DNA of 64,000 nt from Capitella teleta (Eukaryota; Annelida; Polychaeta; Capitellidae): the NCBI GenBank assembly GCA_000328365.1, contig KB309044.1, positions 416,915 to 480,914 of the forward strand. Reading direction: 5' to 3'. Of the stretch, positions 1-13,169 are shown piece by piece. The first letter of the stretch is position 1. Each line of letters opens with the position of its first letter. The translations under genes were made by a program, and so were the position numbers. The notes beneath the pieces were generated by a model. The model ran no database searches. It saw nothing but the letters and a program-made list of their open reading frames with translations, and was not told where the DNA came from.

Positions 1-3000
1 AAGCTCTCCAAGCGAGTAAACATCCGCTGCGCGCATAATCGACGCAAAAGGGATCAGTTTGGTATGTTTGTAGTAAACTAACAAAACAAAAAAATGCAGG
101 CTGAATTCATGGGATTAAGTATCGATTGCTCAGTTGAACTCGCGATTGAACTTTGTGAAGCGAAGACAACAGATGTCCGAGAAGCTAAGTCAACGAGGAG
201 GATTACGTTATTTATTTATAAGCTGCTAAATCGATTTAATTAAATGCATATTAATCTCGCCAATAAGATGCGATATGGTGCTGATTGTGCGGTTGACATA
301 AATTAACAAATGATTAAAGGTGCAATTTTAATTAAAAAGAGATGGGTGACAATTAAATTAGATGTAGCAAATAAAAAGTCTATAAACAATGAAAATCGAT
401 CCAGGGAATTACAAACCTCACGCTGTGAGACCAATAAGCTTAAAACCACGCCTCAAATTGATAAAAATTCATGACGATTCAATAATTACGAATCCTTACA
501 TGAACCAAATCGAGTGTTGGCCTTAAGAATCGAACACAATTACCCACTCCAAGATATACAGATACGACTCACAGATAACCCAGCACTTCAAAACAACGAT
601 GCCGCTGGAATCAGGTACACCCTGCGTCTGGCGCTGGGCATCACAACAAGAAAACAGCAGCACCCAGACGCCCTCCACTCCGCCAAAGCAAACATAAACG
701 CACACAAACCCGTTTTAGGCCTAAACAAAATAGACCGCCGTCGCTCGACTCTAAACAAACAGAACATCACAAAGGAGTCTTCGCTTCTGTAGCGATGCCT
801 CTCAAAAGTCCGATCCCCAAAGTCAACAAGATATGTTTGCGGTTTTTTTTTTTCCTTCTAATGTTCAGAACAAGGGACACCGTGGCCGGGCGCGTTCCCC
901 ACGCGGATCAATGATGCATCATGATTGTGATTATAATTAATACCCCACCCGTAGAAATGAAGATGAAAAAAAATAATACATGGGAAAAAATATAAGAGAA
1001 AAAAAAGGGGGAAAAAAAGCTTTTCGTCCCAGGTGCATGCAATACGTATGGTTCTGCAATTTATTTACAAGGCAACCTTTTCTTGTAGTCTAAATATTTG
1101 CTCGCTGTCAGAATATTGTTTGCTGTGTTTACATTTCTGATTATTGTTTCTCTTAGTTTTCAGCTGCAACCCCCACCCCCCACCCCCCAATAAAATGGAA
1201 AAGGGCAGCTATTAATGGCAACAAAATATGGTGGTCACGAGTACTGGTCAAGAAATTCATAAAGTGGTCAGCCGGGAATCCAAAGGAAACCAGGAGATGT
1301 CCAGCAGGAGAGATTTCTACGATTCATATTTTCAGCAGAAATTTAATTCTTGTCAAGACTTGTGAAAATTACGATGAAGACAATAATTCTATGAATCAAT
1401 TTGAATTTTGTAGTAATTTACTTGATCATTCAGGTTGGCAAAACTGGCAGTGTGATGATGTAGCCCTTTGCAGAGGCTGAATGAGTCACGGACTATAATG
1501 ACCAATGAAATGTGACTGACCTGTTGCAGGACGTATTCATGGGCAGCTGACCCATGGTCATCGCCATTCTTCACTGGACTGCTGCTACGATGACCAGTCT
1601 CATTCTCCTTATTGGTCAAATTGATCGCATCGTCCATTTTCACGTCAGGGGCTATCTCAACAAAGCCATTTTCCTGGAAAAAACATTCGATTTTTAAAAT
1701 TTTATATAGATGTATTCATAATTTAAAATAATGTTTAATGTTGATCCCATGGAAGGACCACAATAGATGAAAATTGCCATATATTAATTAGTTCATGAAC
1801 TAATTGATCATTCATTATTTTAATAATCCGTGGAAAATAATGAAATAAATGAACTTCCATACATACATATAGAAACAGATACATCATCACGTTTCCGCGA
1901 TAAAACAGTTAACACGACTCTACTCCCTAATTAATATTGATAATGATACATTACATAATATTCGTTATTTCTATTATTCATCAATCAAAACTAAGAGTTG
2001 CAATGTCTGACATGAACACAGGACTACTGCCAAGATCCCTGTTCTACTCCCAATCACGATCCATGTCCAAGATCGAGTACTTCCCAAGTACAGCAGAAAT
2101 AACGACATTGTTCGTTATCCCAACAGTTGGTGGTATTCCCATAGACGGAAAACCAGACCAATCCATGCTTTTACAGGGCCCTGTACTTCAGCCCAGACAC
2201 AATACATAATAATAATAATATATAATAATAGGATATCATAGAATGGATTAAACCGGATGACACAATAACGGTTTAGTGAGATGAAGATATAAAACCATTT
2301 GAGACCAAAGAAAAGTAACTGGGTCAAGAATCACATATTTTCACCCGGATAAAAAAATGATGAGAATCACAAATACAAGTTCGATAGATGTGTGGGCAGC
2401 AATTGAACAGGAGTTCAGACGAAAATTGACCCCGGAGAGTATGATATAGCACGAGGACAATGTTGAAGGCAGACGCGGTATATTAGCTGAAAGTGAAGTG
2501 GTCATTGATGAACAAATGACCTTGACCCGTTCAATCAGCAGGCTTAGCCCAAGTGATACAAGTGGATGATCACCCAGTTGCTAAGAGGCAGAGGACAGTG
2601 TCCTCAACATACACCGACCTCATTTGCCGTGTCGTCATAATTAGGCCAAACTGACTATCTACAGCCATAGTATTCAGACAGCATAGAAAAGTGTGTCAAC
2701 TTTTAAGTTGGGTTTTACTTTTCTTTCTAAGGTCCCCTCGTGCAAGTTACTAGTAGCTACAGGAGGGTAATGGAGGCAAAAGCTAAGAAGTTAAAAGATA
2801 TAAATATTTCCGCTCTGGTATATTTACCAATATATTCATTCAGTAGTGAATATTCACTCCGCAAACGATCCGACCGCACTCACAAAAAAAAAGAAGAGAT
2901 ATTGTGAAACAAATCTCGAAATTTCTCTCTGGGAACAGAAAGTGACACATGCCCCTTTTGTTGCAGGAAGACTCCTCCCCCACCCCCGGGGGGGGGGGGT

Positions 3001-6000
3001 GTTAAAAAGGACACTTAAAGAGGAGGGGGGTGGTGGTGTCGGGGGGTGGGGACAAACAAATTTCCCGAGCGCACAGATGCCACGCCGCTTTCGAGTGCCA
3101 TCGAAATCCCCCAGATTGAAACATCAGATTTTATCACCATACTACCGAACCTACAAGGCAAACAGCTGTTTACTAAATACGTCGATGGCTTGAGTGTGAA
3201 TATTTTATGACTTCAAATCGCTAAGATAATCATCAAACCATGTGCCGCCCTGCCGTTGGGTACAAATCGCAAACTATGCACTCGATGCCTCAACAAATTA
3301 TTGCGCAACGCAAAATATGTAATTAATAAAGTGTTGACCGAGCACGAAGAGCGAGTGGTCAACAAGCAACCCCCCAGGGGCAGATGGTCAAGCACTCCGC
3401 AGTGCACAAAGGCCAGAGAGGTCATTTCCTCCCTTGTCGGGATTTCATACACCGATGAGCATCTGCAATGACCTTCACGCTTCAAAGGTCAAAGGTCAAA
3501 TAGCACTCGCGAAAAAATCGCAACGCATTCGTTACCTTGATCATCTCAGCTACCACGTGACGCTGCGTCCAATGGCCGAGCACGGGGCTCTCCCACTGTC
3601 CACCAGCCCAGCCTCCTCCTCCTCCGCCCCGCTGGGTCCAATCACCAGGCATGACGTAATCCAGAATTCGGTCGGATGCGAGACGGGAATCGAGAACGCC
3701 CAGCAACGCGTAGCTCCCAGCGACGACTGCGGCAAACGGAATTGTTCGCCGCGATGGAAGACGACAGTTCAGCGTCCGTCAATATTTACCGCCATCCAAG
3801 CTGTCATCCATTCAGTCGCACAAGACTGTTTAGTTTTGTGTTTAGATCTGGCCGACTCGGCAGGACCGGCAGTCGGGTTCGCGCGCTTTTTAATACCGCG
3901 AGTTGTGTTTACTCAGCCTCGCCGGTTGCCATGGTAACGCAGCGATGTTTATCGAAAGCAACATTGAATCAACAATCGTCGCAAACAGCGGAAGAAGAAA
4001 GAAGCAACGAATTTCTACCAATTCACACGCTTTTCTGCTCCTGTATACGCAAACAGAAGGCTCTGTTTACGTGTATACAACATTCCAACGTTGTACAAGA
4101 AGCCATTATATTATTATATATCGAATCAGCAGTCAATAACATAATGCCATTAATATAAACAATATGACAAGAGATAATTCTAAATTTACGACTTTCCCCA
4201 GTTCAATCAAATAAATTGAAATTTAGCCGATAAAACACCTCAACATGTGTCATGATATATCCGTGCGATGTCCTTTTTTCAAAGAACATAAATTCGTCAT
4301 CTGATCATCAATCAGTGGAAAGCGAGACTGCGATCACCATTGGAGGTTGGTTACCTCTGGGAATCATAATAAATCGACCATGAATAATTTGCTCAAAAGT
4401 CTAAGGTCGTTAAAGTACCAGATGACGAATTATAATGACCGCGCGCAAACGGGCAAAATCTTCACTGACATTTGCACCGCGCAGAATATCGCATAAATAT
4501 TTCGGACAGGATAAGATCATAAAACAAAATTCACGCCAAAACACCCGGCGAACAGATCAATCTCATCAACATGCCTTGTTATTAACGTCGAAGCATACAT
4601 CAAAACATGTCCAGGATGTTCGCATTACAGAAGAGATAAATAACGCCGACTTACAATACAAACAACAACAAAAAGGTTAAAAAGAGAAGGAAAAAAAAAA
4701 TCCAAGAAATCAAGTTGTACGCCTTGTTTACACGTTTCCGATAAGCTTGTTTACAAGTCTGTTGGGAGGAAAAAAAATACACTTATTTTTTTTTTTCTTC
4801 GCTTGCGTGGATGGCTGAGACCACCATAGTAGATGAGAGCATCCACCGGTCGCACAATCAACGAGCCCATATACACTCATTCATCAACAAAGACCGCAAA
4901 TTTAAGTTATATTTTATTCAACAAAGTATTAACCTTTTACCCCTTTTTTTTTACAATGATTATCTGACCGCTTCGACACTGAAGTAAAATTTGTAACCAT
5001 TTCTAGTAAATTTAACTGTAGAGTGTGCTAGTAGATTTTGGCTGATCAATGTTCTCTAGTTCATGATAGAAATTTGCGGATTTTAATTATTTATTTACTG
5101 TCTCCAATTAAAAGGGGCTGGTTGAGATGGTTCAAAGTTCAGCTGCACAGAATTTTCCGAGTTGCCGATCAAGCAAAAGCAAATTTGGTAAGTTTACCGA
5201 ATTAAGACGAACACCTAGTTACCTACCTGCAATAATAAAGATACGAAGCAAACAGGCAGAGAACAACAGCACAAAATTAAAAAAAAAAAAAAAAAAAAAA
5301 AATTAAAATAATCAAACAGCTACAAAACCAACCCCAGTTTCATGGTCCAGAAGTCCAGTTCACATCATCAGACCAATTGAGAAAAAGAAAAAAGTCACCA
5401 AGATGTCGGAGGCGACTGGTTGGAGTGAAACATGATTGGGTTTCACGGCTCCACACAACCCACTCGGGAGATGCTGGCGTTTTGAGTTGAAACAATTCAC
5501 ACGAATGAAAACTTTCAGAAAAACTATCACGGTGCAAACTACGGTCCATATCACACACAAAATGCCAACCAACAATCAAAACTGTTTAACCGTGAAACAT
5601 GAATCTGGCTGAGGATATTCCACGAGTTGACAAGAGATCTGAGATGATTTTTGATGCGAACATGTGTGATTACAAGGAACTCTTTTTGAAGAAGAATAGT
5701 ATCTTAATGGATCATATGTATATGTAAATGGATAAATTTACATAATTGCAGTATATCCAGCATCTCAAGGTCAGATTTCGAGCATATCTTTGCATCAGTT
5801 CTTTTATTGTTTAAAAATATCTCTTCTTCAAATCCTGACACTCCCAGAGACGTGAAATATCCGAGTAACTTGTAGAATAGGAATAAATGAGTGTTTGTGA
5901 CGACAACTGGTAGAAGTGTTTGATTAACAACCCCCCTTTCAATCAATTGTCAAGCAGAGACCACTCTCCACTCATGTCCAGTTCGAATCAATTACTAATA

Positions 6001-6180
6001 ATTAAATGGTCAATATTATTACCCCACTGAAGTCGATGATTGAACCACATTCACATTCCTCACGAACAACGAAAAACAAAACAAAAAAAAACATAATTAA
6101 TACAAACACAGATTGATAGCTGAGAGGGAGGTCAGTAGAGTTCACCTCACACTCAGCGGTGGAAAAATGATCAGAATTAA
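1..6180. other. Intergenic, no gene recognised
   Basis: AT-rich sequence with homopolymer runs (for example poly-A near 5280-5301 and a C/G run near 2980-2999). The open frames are short, show no family resemblance and have no convincing splice partners. A GC-rich stretch at about 3430-3960 is described separately. Nothing else can be supported here. Confidence 0.5.
3430..3960. promoter_or_regulatory. GC- and CpG-rich promoter-like patch with an RFX X-box
   Basis: This stretch is clearly richer in G+C and CpG than its AT-rich surroundings. It holds a CRE-like TGACGTAA near 3654 and GTTGCCATGGTAAC at 3925-3938, which fits the RFX X-box consensus (GTNRCC, 0-3 spacer, RGYAAC). RFX sites often lie in promoters of ciliary genes. 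No adjacent coding exon could be recognised, so the controlled gene is unknown. It could be a promoter, a distal CpG island or an old repeat. The open frames in it look like by-products of the base composition. Confidence 0.3.
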
Positions 6181-6194
6181 CTCAATACTGATTT

Positions 6195-6255
6195 CTCGGG
6201 GGCGAAACTAGGTCGTCAGCCTAGTGCTCTGACCACTCGGCCACAGCACCATCTC
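6195..6255 (-). repeat. tRNA-like fragment, possible SINE head
   Basis: On the minus strand a Ser/Leu-tRNA-type A box, TGGCCGAGTGG, lies at 6232-6242. It is followed by a D-arm/anticodon-like stretch. No good B box follows (TTTCGCCCC instead of GGTTCGAATCC), and no acceptor stem pairs. It is therefore a tRNA-derived repeat head or a decayed tRNA rather than a working tRNA gene. Confidence 0.35.
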
Positions 6256-7640
6256 ATACACATTTAAATATCTTGTAAAAATCCAGTGATAATTATATTA
6301 TTGCATGCAGTACAAAAAGCCACTACAAGAAGACTCAAGATGGCCTGATGAGAGGATTGTCATAAATAGCCCAAATATTGAGATATAAACCATATCAATC
6401 GTACGATCAGTTCATTGGTGAATGATGAGCGGTGTGCAACAGAGCCAGGTCGTTCACTCATGGTATGCTAACATGATTAAGTAGATGAGTTCAGACTGTC
6501 GGAAAAAAGTTGAGTTTTTATCACCCCAGCCAGAACCGAGCAAGCGCAAATGATTACAGTTCCCATTCATCCCTCGTTTCGAGATGCGAAGGGAAAAATG
6601 ACCTCTCCATCTCAACTGAACACGCGTGCAGGCGAAACTCACAAGAATCAAAGAAAGAAAAACTGATCCTTATTTACACTTCGTCGAATGCCGTGAAACA
6701 TCGAAAAATTATTCCCGACGCCCGAGAGACGGGCGCCATGACCCTGCGACCGAATGTCACTGACTTATCTTACATTAACACTATATTATGCAAATTTGTT
6801 TATTCGAGATTGTATTCCCCTTCCCAGTGAAATGCGACCAGAAATGAGTGACAGTCTGCATGGAGTCGAGAATATCCTCCGATGGGCTAAGAATGATCGT
6901 AAAATTGGTAAAACATGTTCCGCTCACCTTGCAGTCGCCACATGAAGCGATGAAAAACGACCAACAATTCTCCCCAAAGACAAACAAACGACTGCGGCTT
7001 CACTTGGGTAAACAACAACATATTACTCCGCGTTGTTGACAACAACCCTTGATGGTAAATGAAAATGACTTGTATACAGATAATATTCATATTGAAAGGA
7101 GATATTGCGCATACTTTTTAATATTGTACCGCTAATTGTTTATTTTAAAGCTGATTGTGAATGATTGGTTGACGCAGACAGGAGCACTATATATTTCCTG
7201 CGGCGGAAGATTGTTATCTTGAGTGCAAATGCACTCCGCCTGTGACGTCACGCGCACCTGCCGGTAAACACGAAAACAAAAGTAGATCTGAGAGAGTAGT
7301 CGTTTATTATGACGTTTAGGGTGATAGTAATTGCCAGCCGAAAGGTCTGTTCTCGTTTGTGGACATCATACTAGTATTTCGCCAAACATACTGTGAACAC
7401 ACCAAACTGCCAAGCATCAGCAGTAAATGAACTTCGATAACTGACATTTAGTCAGGTAACTGAAAATTATGTGATAATAATGGCGGCCTTCACGGGACGA
7501 ATTGCTGAAAAATATACAGCAGGCAAGAGAATCATAACGCACTTATTATACTGATTCAACTGCTAGCCTAGTCATTATGAACAAAAGGCGAGGGATTTAG
7601 CGTTGAAGGAATAGAGGCAATAATATAACACATATTATAA
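6256..7640. other. Intergenic, no gene recognised
   Basis: Only short open frames without recognisable domains. The part from about 7190 to 7330 has several CpGs and a TGACGTCACG-type element near 7241-7251, which could be promoter-like. No exon follows it. Confidence 0.4.
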
Positions 7641-7649
7641 TTATGTTAT

Positions 7650-8590
7650 GAGTGTTATCATAGTCTGTGGAGGCTTCAACTCTAAGGTCAAATGTACGAA
7701 GGAAGATGATGTGGTAGGTCCTTATGGGTTGGGAGTGAGAAATGAAAGTGGTGACAGACTAGTTAATTTTAGCGAGACAAAATGATCTGTTCATCACAAA
7801 TACGTGGTTCCAACAAAATATTAAACCAAGACACACATGGAATGCTACCAATGGAATAACCAAGAACCAAATAGACTTTATCCTGATAAGAAAGATACCA
7901 AAATAGCGTGTCCAATTCCAAAGACAGGCAAGATGTAGATTGCGGATCAGACCATGCACCCATCCTCACAAATCTACGAGTGAAGTTGAAGAAACTGAAA
8001 ACACAAAGACCTGAAAAGAAATGGAAAATCGAGAAAGTTGTTGGGGAAAAAAAAGGAATACAAAGAATTAACTGAAGAATTCATAATAGAGAAAACTGAA
8101 GAAGACTTTCAGAATGCACCAGAAAACCTGTGGAAGATTGTCATAACATCAAGCGAGAAAGCAACTGAACTGATTGGAAGAAAACTTTTGCTAAAGAAGA
8201 AGCAGTCATGGATGACAACTGAAATCCTTGAAATGATGGAGCAAAGACATTGTTAAAGCAAACGGCATTAACGGAAGACTACCAAAAACTTTGTGGTCAA
8301 ATTCAGAAGGAATGCCCGAAGGCAAAATGAATACTTTAATGAAAGTTAGTGTGAAGAGCAAGAGCATCTAGTGCTTACACACAACACCAAACTCCACCAG
8401 AAGATCCGAGAGCTCAAACCTCAAACACATAGAGTACAACTGAGTATAAAAGATAAATACGGAAGATTGCTGCATGATGAAGAAGACATTTGCAGAGGAT
8501 GGGAGGAACACATTAGTGAGGATTTTTACAAACATAACAGAGGTCCATGCCCAATTATTTACCATGACAGTGAGGCGTATCCCGGTATAT
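7650..8590 (+). mobile_element. RTE-type LINE fragment: endonuclease and linker
   Basis: Pieces in more than one forward frame resemble the apurinic endonuclease of RTE-clade LINEs (often annotated in hosts as craniofacial development protein 2-like). They include a GLGVRNESGDRLVNF-like stretch near 7725, an NTWFQ...HTWNA block near 7797-7850 and the NQIDFIL motif near 7867. Further on come the basic linker with KKKQSWMTTEILEMM (about 8195-8240) and a KDKYGRLLHDEEDI-like pre-RT segment (8445-8490). Stops and frame changes separate the blocks and the reverse transcriptase is absent, so this is a dead fragment. Family assignment is by recalled motif likeness. Confidence 0.75.
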
Positions 8591-8599
8591 AAAACTTCT

Positions 8600-10230
8600 T
8601 AAATTTTGAACAGCGCTATAGTGATGATGTCAATTCTTATTTTGATGTGTTATATTATGCTATTACAAGTGCAGCTGTGTTCGAAGTTTGGCATTATTTT
8701 AATTAATTGAGAATCTACATAAACATGGTATTTCTTAGTTGATGGGCAACTATAGAATGGCTATGGAATGTGACTGTGTAACGAGTTTGCAAAGGCAGGC
8801 GAAGCTATAAGATCTTTGGCATAGGTTCAGCCAAGATCAGCCAACTTAAAATCATCAGAGCTTTTGGTCAAGTTTCAGTGGCATCATGAGCATGAACATG
8901 TATAATTATGGTTGGATTACGCAGCTCCTTTCAACCTTCCAGGGAATCCTGTGACCGGGACCAGGGTTCCGCTCATTCTTATCACTTTATCAATAAACCT
9001 CAAAGATTAGAGATTATGTAAACTGTTTACTACCATAATATTTAATAGGAAGAGCATGTATGTCAAACGTAAGTATTCAAAGTATATACGACAGCACCAA
9101 TGGTCTGTATCCATTGATCCCAAATTAAATACTACTATTTGTCATTGCTTTTCACCTCGACTAAGGCTGAGTAGGCTCTCGTGCCAGACGTGCCCCAAAT
9201 CAGTTTTGCTTTCGTTTTTGGTCTCTTTTTTTTTCAGTATCTCTTCTAGCAATACTGAAGCTCTTCCAAATCACAATTACCACATATTATATCAGCAATC
9301 CATTGCGCATGCGCTCAAATGGAGTTATGGGATTGTTGTTGAGCGCATCCGCCGCCGAGTTGGTTGCTGTTGCAATCAAATGACGCCGTTGCATGGTTAG
9401 CAACGCTTACTTCATATTTTAATTCAATGTGATTTTAATCACATTTAATTCTAGGGCAAGCATAAGGTTGAATTCAACTTAATTCTTGCCTAGACCTGCA
9501 TACATCACGTTCAGCACATGCGAAGGAGTCTGTTGTGTGAAACCTTTCTCTCTATATATTATTGATTATCTTTCCTTTTTTTAAATTATTTAGCTTTTCT
9601 TAAATTTTTCTACGACTGATAGATTTCCACTGCATTTCATTGATTGATTTCGATCTTTCAAAATGAATTGATTGCTGTGCAATTTTAATTTAATTGATTG
9701 ATTCTGTTGTTTTCATCCAACAATATATTTGGCTGATGTAAGCTGGTGAATTTCCTTCTGTGACAAGGGGTTGGCAGCCAAACTGGCCTTTCTTTCTCCT
9801 TTCTTTCTAACACAACAAACATAAACTTTTCTATCCATAATTACCTGATTACAAGTATATGCATGTATTCAATTTCGGCGACAATGAATATAATTCTGCC
9901 AAAACAATGTCGTCCTGTATGACATTGCTTACAGATATTTGAAGTCTAACAAAGACACCACCAACACAAGATGAAGCCTTTATCGCAATAAAGTAAGATC
10001 ACCCATTGGAATTAAAGGGGACCAAAAGGTTGGCACCCTGGGCACTAGAGCAATATCAGAGAATGGACTGCCACACAGGCAAGTCTTTCACAAACACCAT
10101 CAAATCAAACGAAAGCCAATGTACTCACAGACCTACAGAAGCTTAGCCAGAACCCATTGTTGGTCTTTTAAAAGTTTGGCAAAAATCAGATTTCAAGTTG
10201 AAAGTGAATGAAATTGATAGATTGTGGGAC
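8600..10230. other. Intergenic, no gene recognised
   Basis: No coding exon recognised. An inverted arrangement GTTGC...GCAAC at 9388-9404 loosely resembles an RFX X-box. The stretch may contain decayed repeat DNA linking the two LINE pieces on either side, but I cannot show that. Confidence 0.4.
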
Positions 10231-10234
10231 CATA

Positions 10235-10600
10235 ATTATATCACCGGAAGAGAAGTGCGATAGGGCTGCCCGCTGTCTCTACATACTGTTTTTTTTATCA
10301 TCTTTGTCGAAATAATGATGAAGGAGGCCACGGAAGGACTGGATGGAGAAGTAAAGATTGGAGGACACTGGATTCAAGCTGTGTGATTTGCCGACGGTCA
10401 TGCAGGCGGTGACAGCGAACACGATAAAAGAGCTTCAGAACATCATGACAAAGCTAAATGAGGCAGCGGAAGGACATACGGAACGAGGATAAAAAACCCA
10501 ATACGAAAGTTATGGAGATCGGGAAGAGTAAACATCAACAATTGCAGATCAACGTCGCTACCAAGTGTTTGATCGAGTCCTTGGAAGCCCTGATTCTGGA
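10235..10600 (+). mobile_element. RTE-type LINE fragment: reverse transcriptase palm
   Basis: Forward frames show decayed RT motifs: R-(E/G)-V-R-x-G-CPLS near 10254-10280, then FVEIMMKEATEGLDGEVKIGG (about 10306-10365). An FAD(G/D) box near 10388 stands where the catalytic Y/F-A-D-D would be. A KVMEIGKSK-like stretch follows near 10508. This block order matches the RTE/HmRTE reverse transcriptase. Frameshifts and a degraded FADD box show that it is inactive. It probably belongs to the same family as the endonuclease piece at 7.65-8.59 kb. Confidence 0.7.
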
Positions 10601-10900
10601 AGTGTGGCAAAAGTTAGGCTAATCTCGCTCCACACTGGTAAAGTCGCTCACCCAATGACACAAGGTTATCGTGGCTTGCTTCGAACCCCCAGTGGCCAAT
10701 TCTTAAATATAATACACATGGAGTATAAAACAACTGCAGCATAGGTTTATACTTATAATACATGTACATGAAATGCACATGGAAGTCTGTAATCTTAGTA
10801 ATTACGGTAACTAATTATTTTGAAACTATTCAAACTTAAAACCTTTTGTCAAATTTAAAACCTTAGTCCATTGTACCCTTGTGTACAAATTTTAAAGTGG

Positions 10901-10901
<1 letters not shown>

Positions 10902-10982
<81 letters not shown>

Positions 10983-11040
10983 ACACACACACACACACGC
11001 GCGCGCACACACACGCGCGCACACACACACGCACACACAC
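10902..11040. repeat. (CA)n microsatellite with CG-rich interruptions
   Basis: About 140 bases of alternating CA, interrupted near 10998-11032 by CGCGCG and CGCGC runs. All of it is alternating purine/pyrimidine, the pattern that can adopt Z-DNA. The open frames across it (poly-TH, poly-CV) are artefacts. Confidence 0.97.
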
Positions 11041-11499
11041 AATCTTATTAAATAATTCCAACACAGAAACAGATATTATTTAAGATAATTTAATTTAATC
11101 TGGAATATTGGTTACACGTACCTATGCTTATTTTCAATAGTTAATCATATGTATCATTTATTGCATGAACGAGCCGTAAGTTACATTTTTTTAAATGCCA
11201 ACCAGAATTCGACCATAAATGTGATAAACGCGTTTTTTAATGTACAATACTTTAAAAGTGTATAGCAATGATATGTAACTCACAATAGTTTACTCTTTTG
11301 CTCCATATTAAAGCAGAATTGAAAAATAAATGAAAAAGATAGGCAACTATACATGTAAACTTCATCATAGAATGAAACCAAGGAGCTAAAAAGCTAGAGT
11401 TAAACAAAAGTTAGTATCCACCAATTAAAAGATATATAATTTGAAATTTTGTAAGGAGATCATTATGGGTAAATATAATTAGATAAGTGAAGGAAACAT
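11041..11499. other. AT-rich sequence 3' of the Kelch gene
   Basis: AT-rich, no gene seen. It presumably holds the Kelch gene's 3' UTR and poly(A) signals on the minus strand; TTTATT (AATAAA on the minus strand) appears near 11156-11161. Confidence 0.4.
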
Positions 11500-13068
11500 T
11501 CACAAAATATTTAATCTCACAGCAAAAGACATGTTACCTTTCTTCGGCATTTTCAAACTCCAAGCTTCCCATTCATCTGTTATTGGAAAATAGGACTCAA
11601 TTGTGTCATTATTTGAACCACCACAAATCAAAATGTGGTCATTCCATATTAACGATGGCCCCCAGTAATGATCAAATTTAGGTCGATGCAGTGATTGCCA
11701 TTGATCGCTGCTAGGATCAAACCTCATGCAACTCCTGGTGATACCCCCAACTACAAACACGTGACCATCAAATTGCACAGCAGCGCCATACGCACATATC
11801 TCAGGCATTGGAGATCTGGATCGCCAGGTTTGCTGCGTGAAATCAAATTCATGAACGCACGCACGCAACCCGCCTTCAAAATATCCCCCAAGAACGAATA
11901 AACTATTTGAGACAACCACCAAATAGCAATTACAACTAGGAATGGGCAGAGGAGGGAGATGCCTCCATTGCAGAGTGTTCAAGTCCAACGTCTCAACTGA
12001 ATTTAAGTGGTGGTGACCACCATGACCACCGATGATGTACAGATGATGATCGTGATGAATCGATGAATGAAATGCTCTGGCAATGGACATTGGTGGCAAA
12101 GTATTCCACTGATCATTACGTGCATCATATGAATGGCAATCACACTGGGGAATGCCATTACGATACATACCCCCAGATACACTGAACCCACCAGGAGAGG
12201 CACAGGCGCTGTACACCACGCAATCTGAGGGTGGCTTCTGGATGGGCTGCCAATGCTGATTGTTGACGTCAGAACACCGCCATATTTCCCCACCATTGTT
12301 ACCCACAACCAGTGCTTGTTGTTGAGGTGGATTAGTCGACCTGGGAGATTGCATTGCCTGTTGAATGAGTCGCACGCCGCGTGTGTTGTGCATGAGCTTT
12401 TCATCCATGACGATGCTGCAAATGAACTCTTTGCTGCACTGTGACAGACTGACGTGTTGAATCAGGGCATCGAAGCGGTCCGCTCTTCCCTCTGCCGACC
12501 CAACCCACTTCTGAAGAAAGCAAAAGTTATCCTCTTGAGAAGTGTTTGTTTTCAATATTTCATTGAGATCTTTCTCCTGTAGAAGATGCATTTCTTCAGT
12601 GTTGATGACTTCCTTTACGTGTTCATGCAGAAACTTCCGAGCGTCTCTCAACACTAGTTCCATGTCATAAAGCCGAGCGAGGTTCAACATTGATATACAA
12701 TTTCCTGAGTCAGTGTGACTGTCAATGAACTCTTCGATCTTCTGCTTCAGATCCCGAAGTAGAAGCATGTCACTAGCTGCTAGAAGATCCTGTGCATTCT
12801 GTGTGGTGATCTCAGCGCGCCCTGTGTACAGGTAGTCAACTAACAACTTTCCTGTGTTGGGGCTGATGGCGTCTATCGACACTTCTTGGGCGCCGCTCTC
12901 CACCATATCGACCAGGAACAGTCGGCTAAAGTACTCACACATACCGGCCAGGATGACTCGGTGACATTGGAGGCGTTGCATGCCAAAGACAAGTGTGACG
13001 TCGGTGAATTCTTCTGCTTCCCTCATCTGGAGGAAAGCGGCGGGAAGGTGGCTGGTTGTTTGTGTCAT
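11500..13068 (-). CDS. BTB-BACK-Kelch (KLHL-type) protein
   Basis: A 522-residue protein in a single open frame. From the chosen Met it has a BTB domain (about residues 10-115, with FTDVTLVF and CHRVILA), a BACK domain (about 120-220) and five or so Kelch blades (about 265-515, with repeated GG and W residues as in LYIIGGHGG and LFVLGGYFEGG). Length and order match KLHL proteins, which serve as Cullin-3 ubiquitin-ligase substrate adaptors; the substrate cannot be inferred. I start at 13068 (MTQTTSHLPAAFLQMREAEE) rather than at the upstream Met, because TTTACAG just upstream (ending near 13088) looks like a 3' splice site closing a 5'-UTR intron. The coding region seems intronless. However, AAG|GTAACA near the C-terminus could be a cryptic donor, which would leave the last dozen residues (to AVRLNIL) uncertain. 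No orthologue-level name is safe. Confidence 0.92.
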   Translation of the reverse strand: MTQTTSHLPAAFLQMREAEEFTDVTLVFGMQRLQCHRVILAGMCEYFSRLFLVDMVESGAQEVSIDAISPNTGKLLVDYLYTGRAEITTQNAQDLLAASDMLLLRDLKQKIEEFIDSHTDSGNCISMLNLARLYDMELVLRDARKFLHEHVKEVINTEEMHLLQEKDLNEILKTNTSQEDNFCFLQKWVGSAEGRADRFDALIQHVSLSQCSKEFICSIVMDEKLMHNTRGVRLIQQAMQSPRSTNPPQQQALVVGNNGGEIWRCSDVNNQHWQPIQKPPSDCVVYSACASPGGFSVSGGMYRNGIPQCDCHSYDARNDQWNTLPPMSIARAFHSSIHHDHHLYIIGGHGGHHHLNSVETLDLNTLQWRHLPPLPIPSCNCYLVVVSNSLFVLGGYFEGGLRACVHEFDFTQQTWRSRSPMPEICAYGAAVQFDGHVFVVGGITRSCMRFDPSSDQWQSLHRPKFDHYWGPSLIWNDHILICGGSNNDTIESYFPITDEWEAWSLKMPKKGNMSFAVRLNIL

Positions 13069-13169
13069 GTTGGAGGAGGAGCAGAGGCTGTAAATATTAC
13101 GAATCATATTAGCAACAAAAAACAAATCGAGAATCAGAGATGCCGAAATGGTACTTTCGTCAAGATCGA

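Noticed and set aside
3434-3937. 167-residue open frame in the GC-rich patch
   Set aside because: No domain, no splice partners; long frames are expected in CpG-rich DNA with few stops.
10855-11083. Poly-(TH) and poly-(CV) open frames
   Set aside because: Translations of the CA repeat, no protein.
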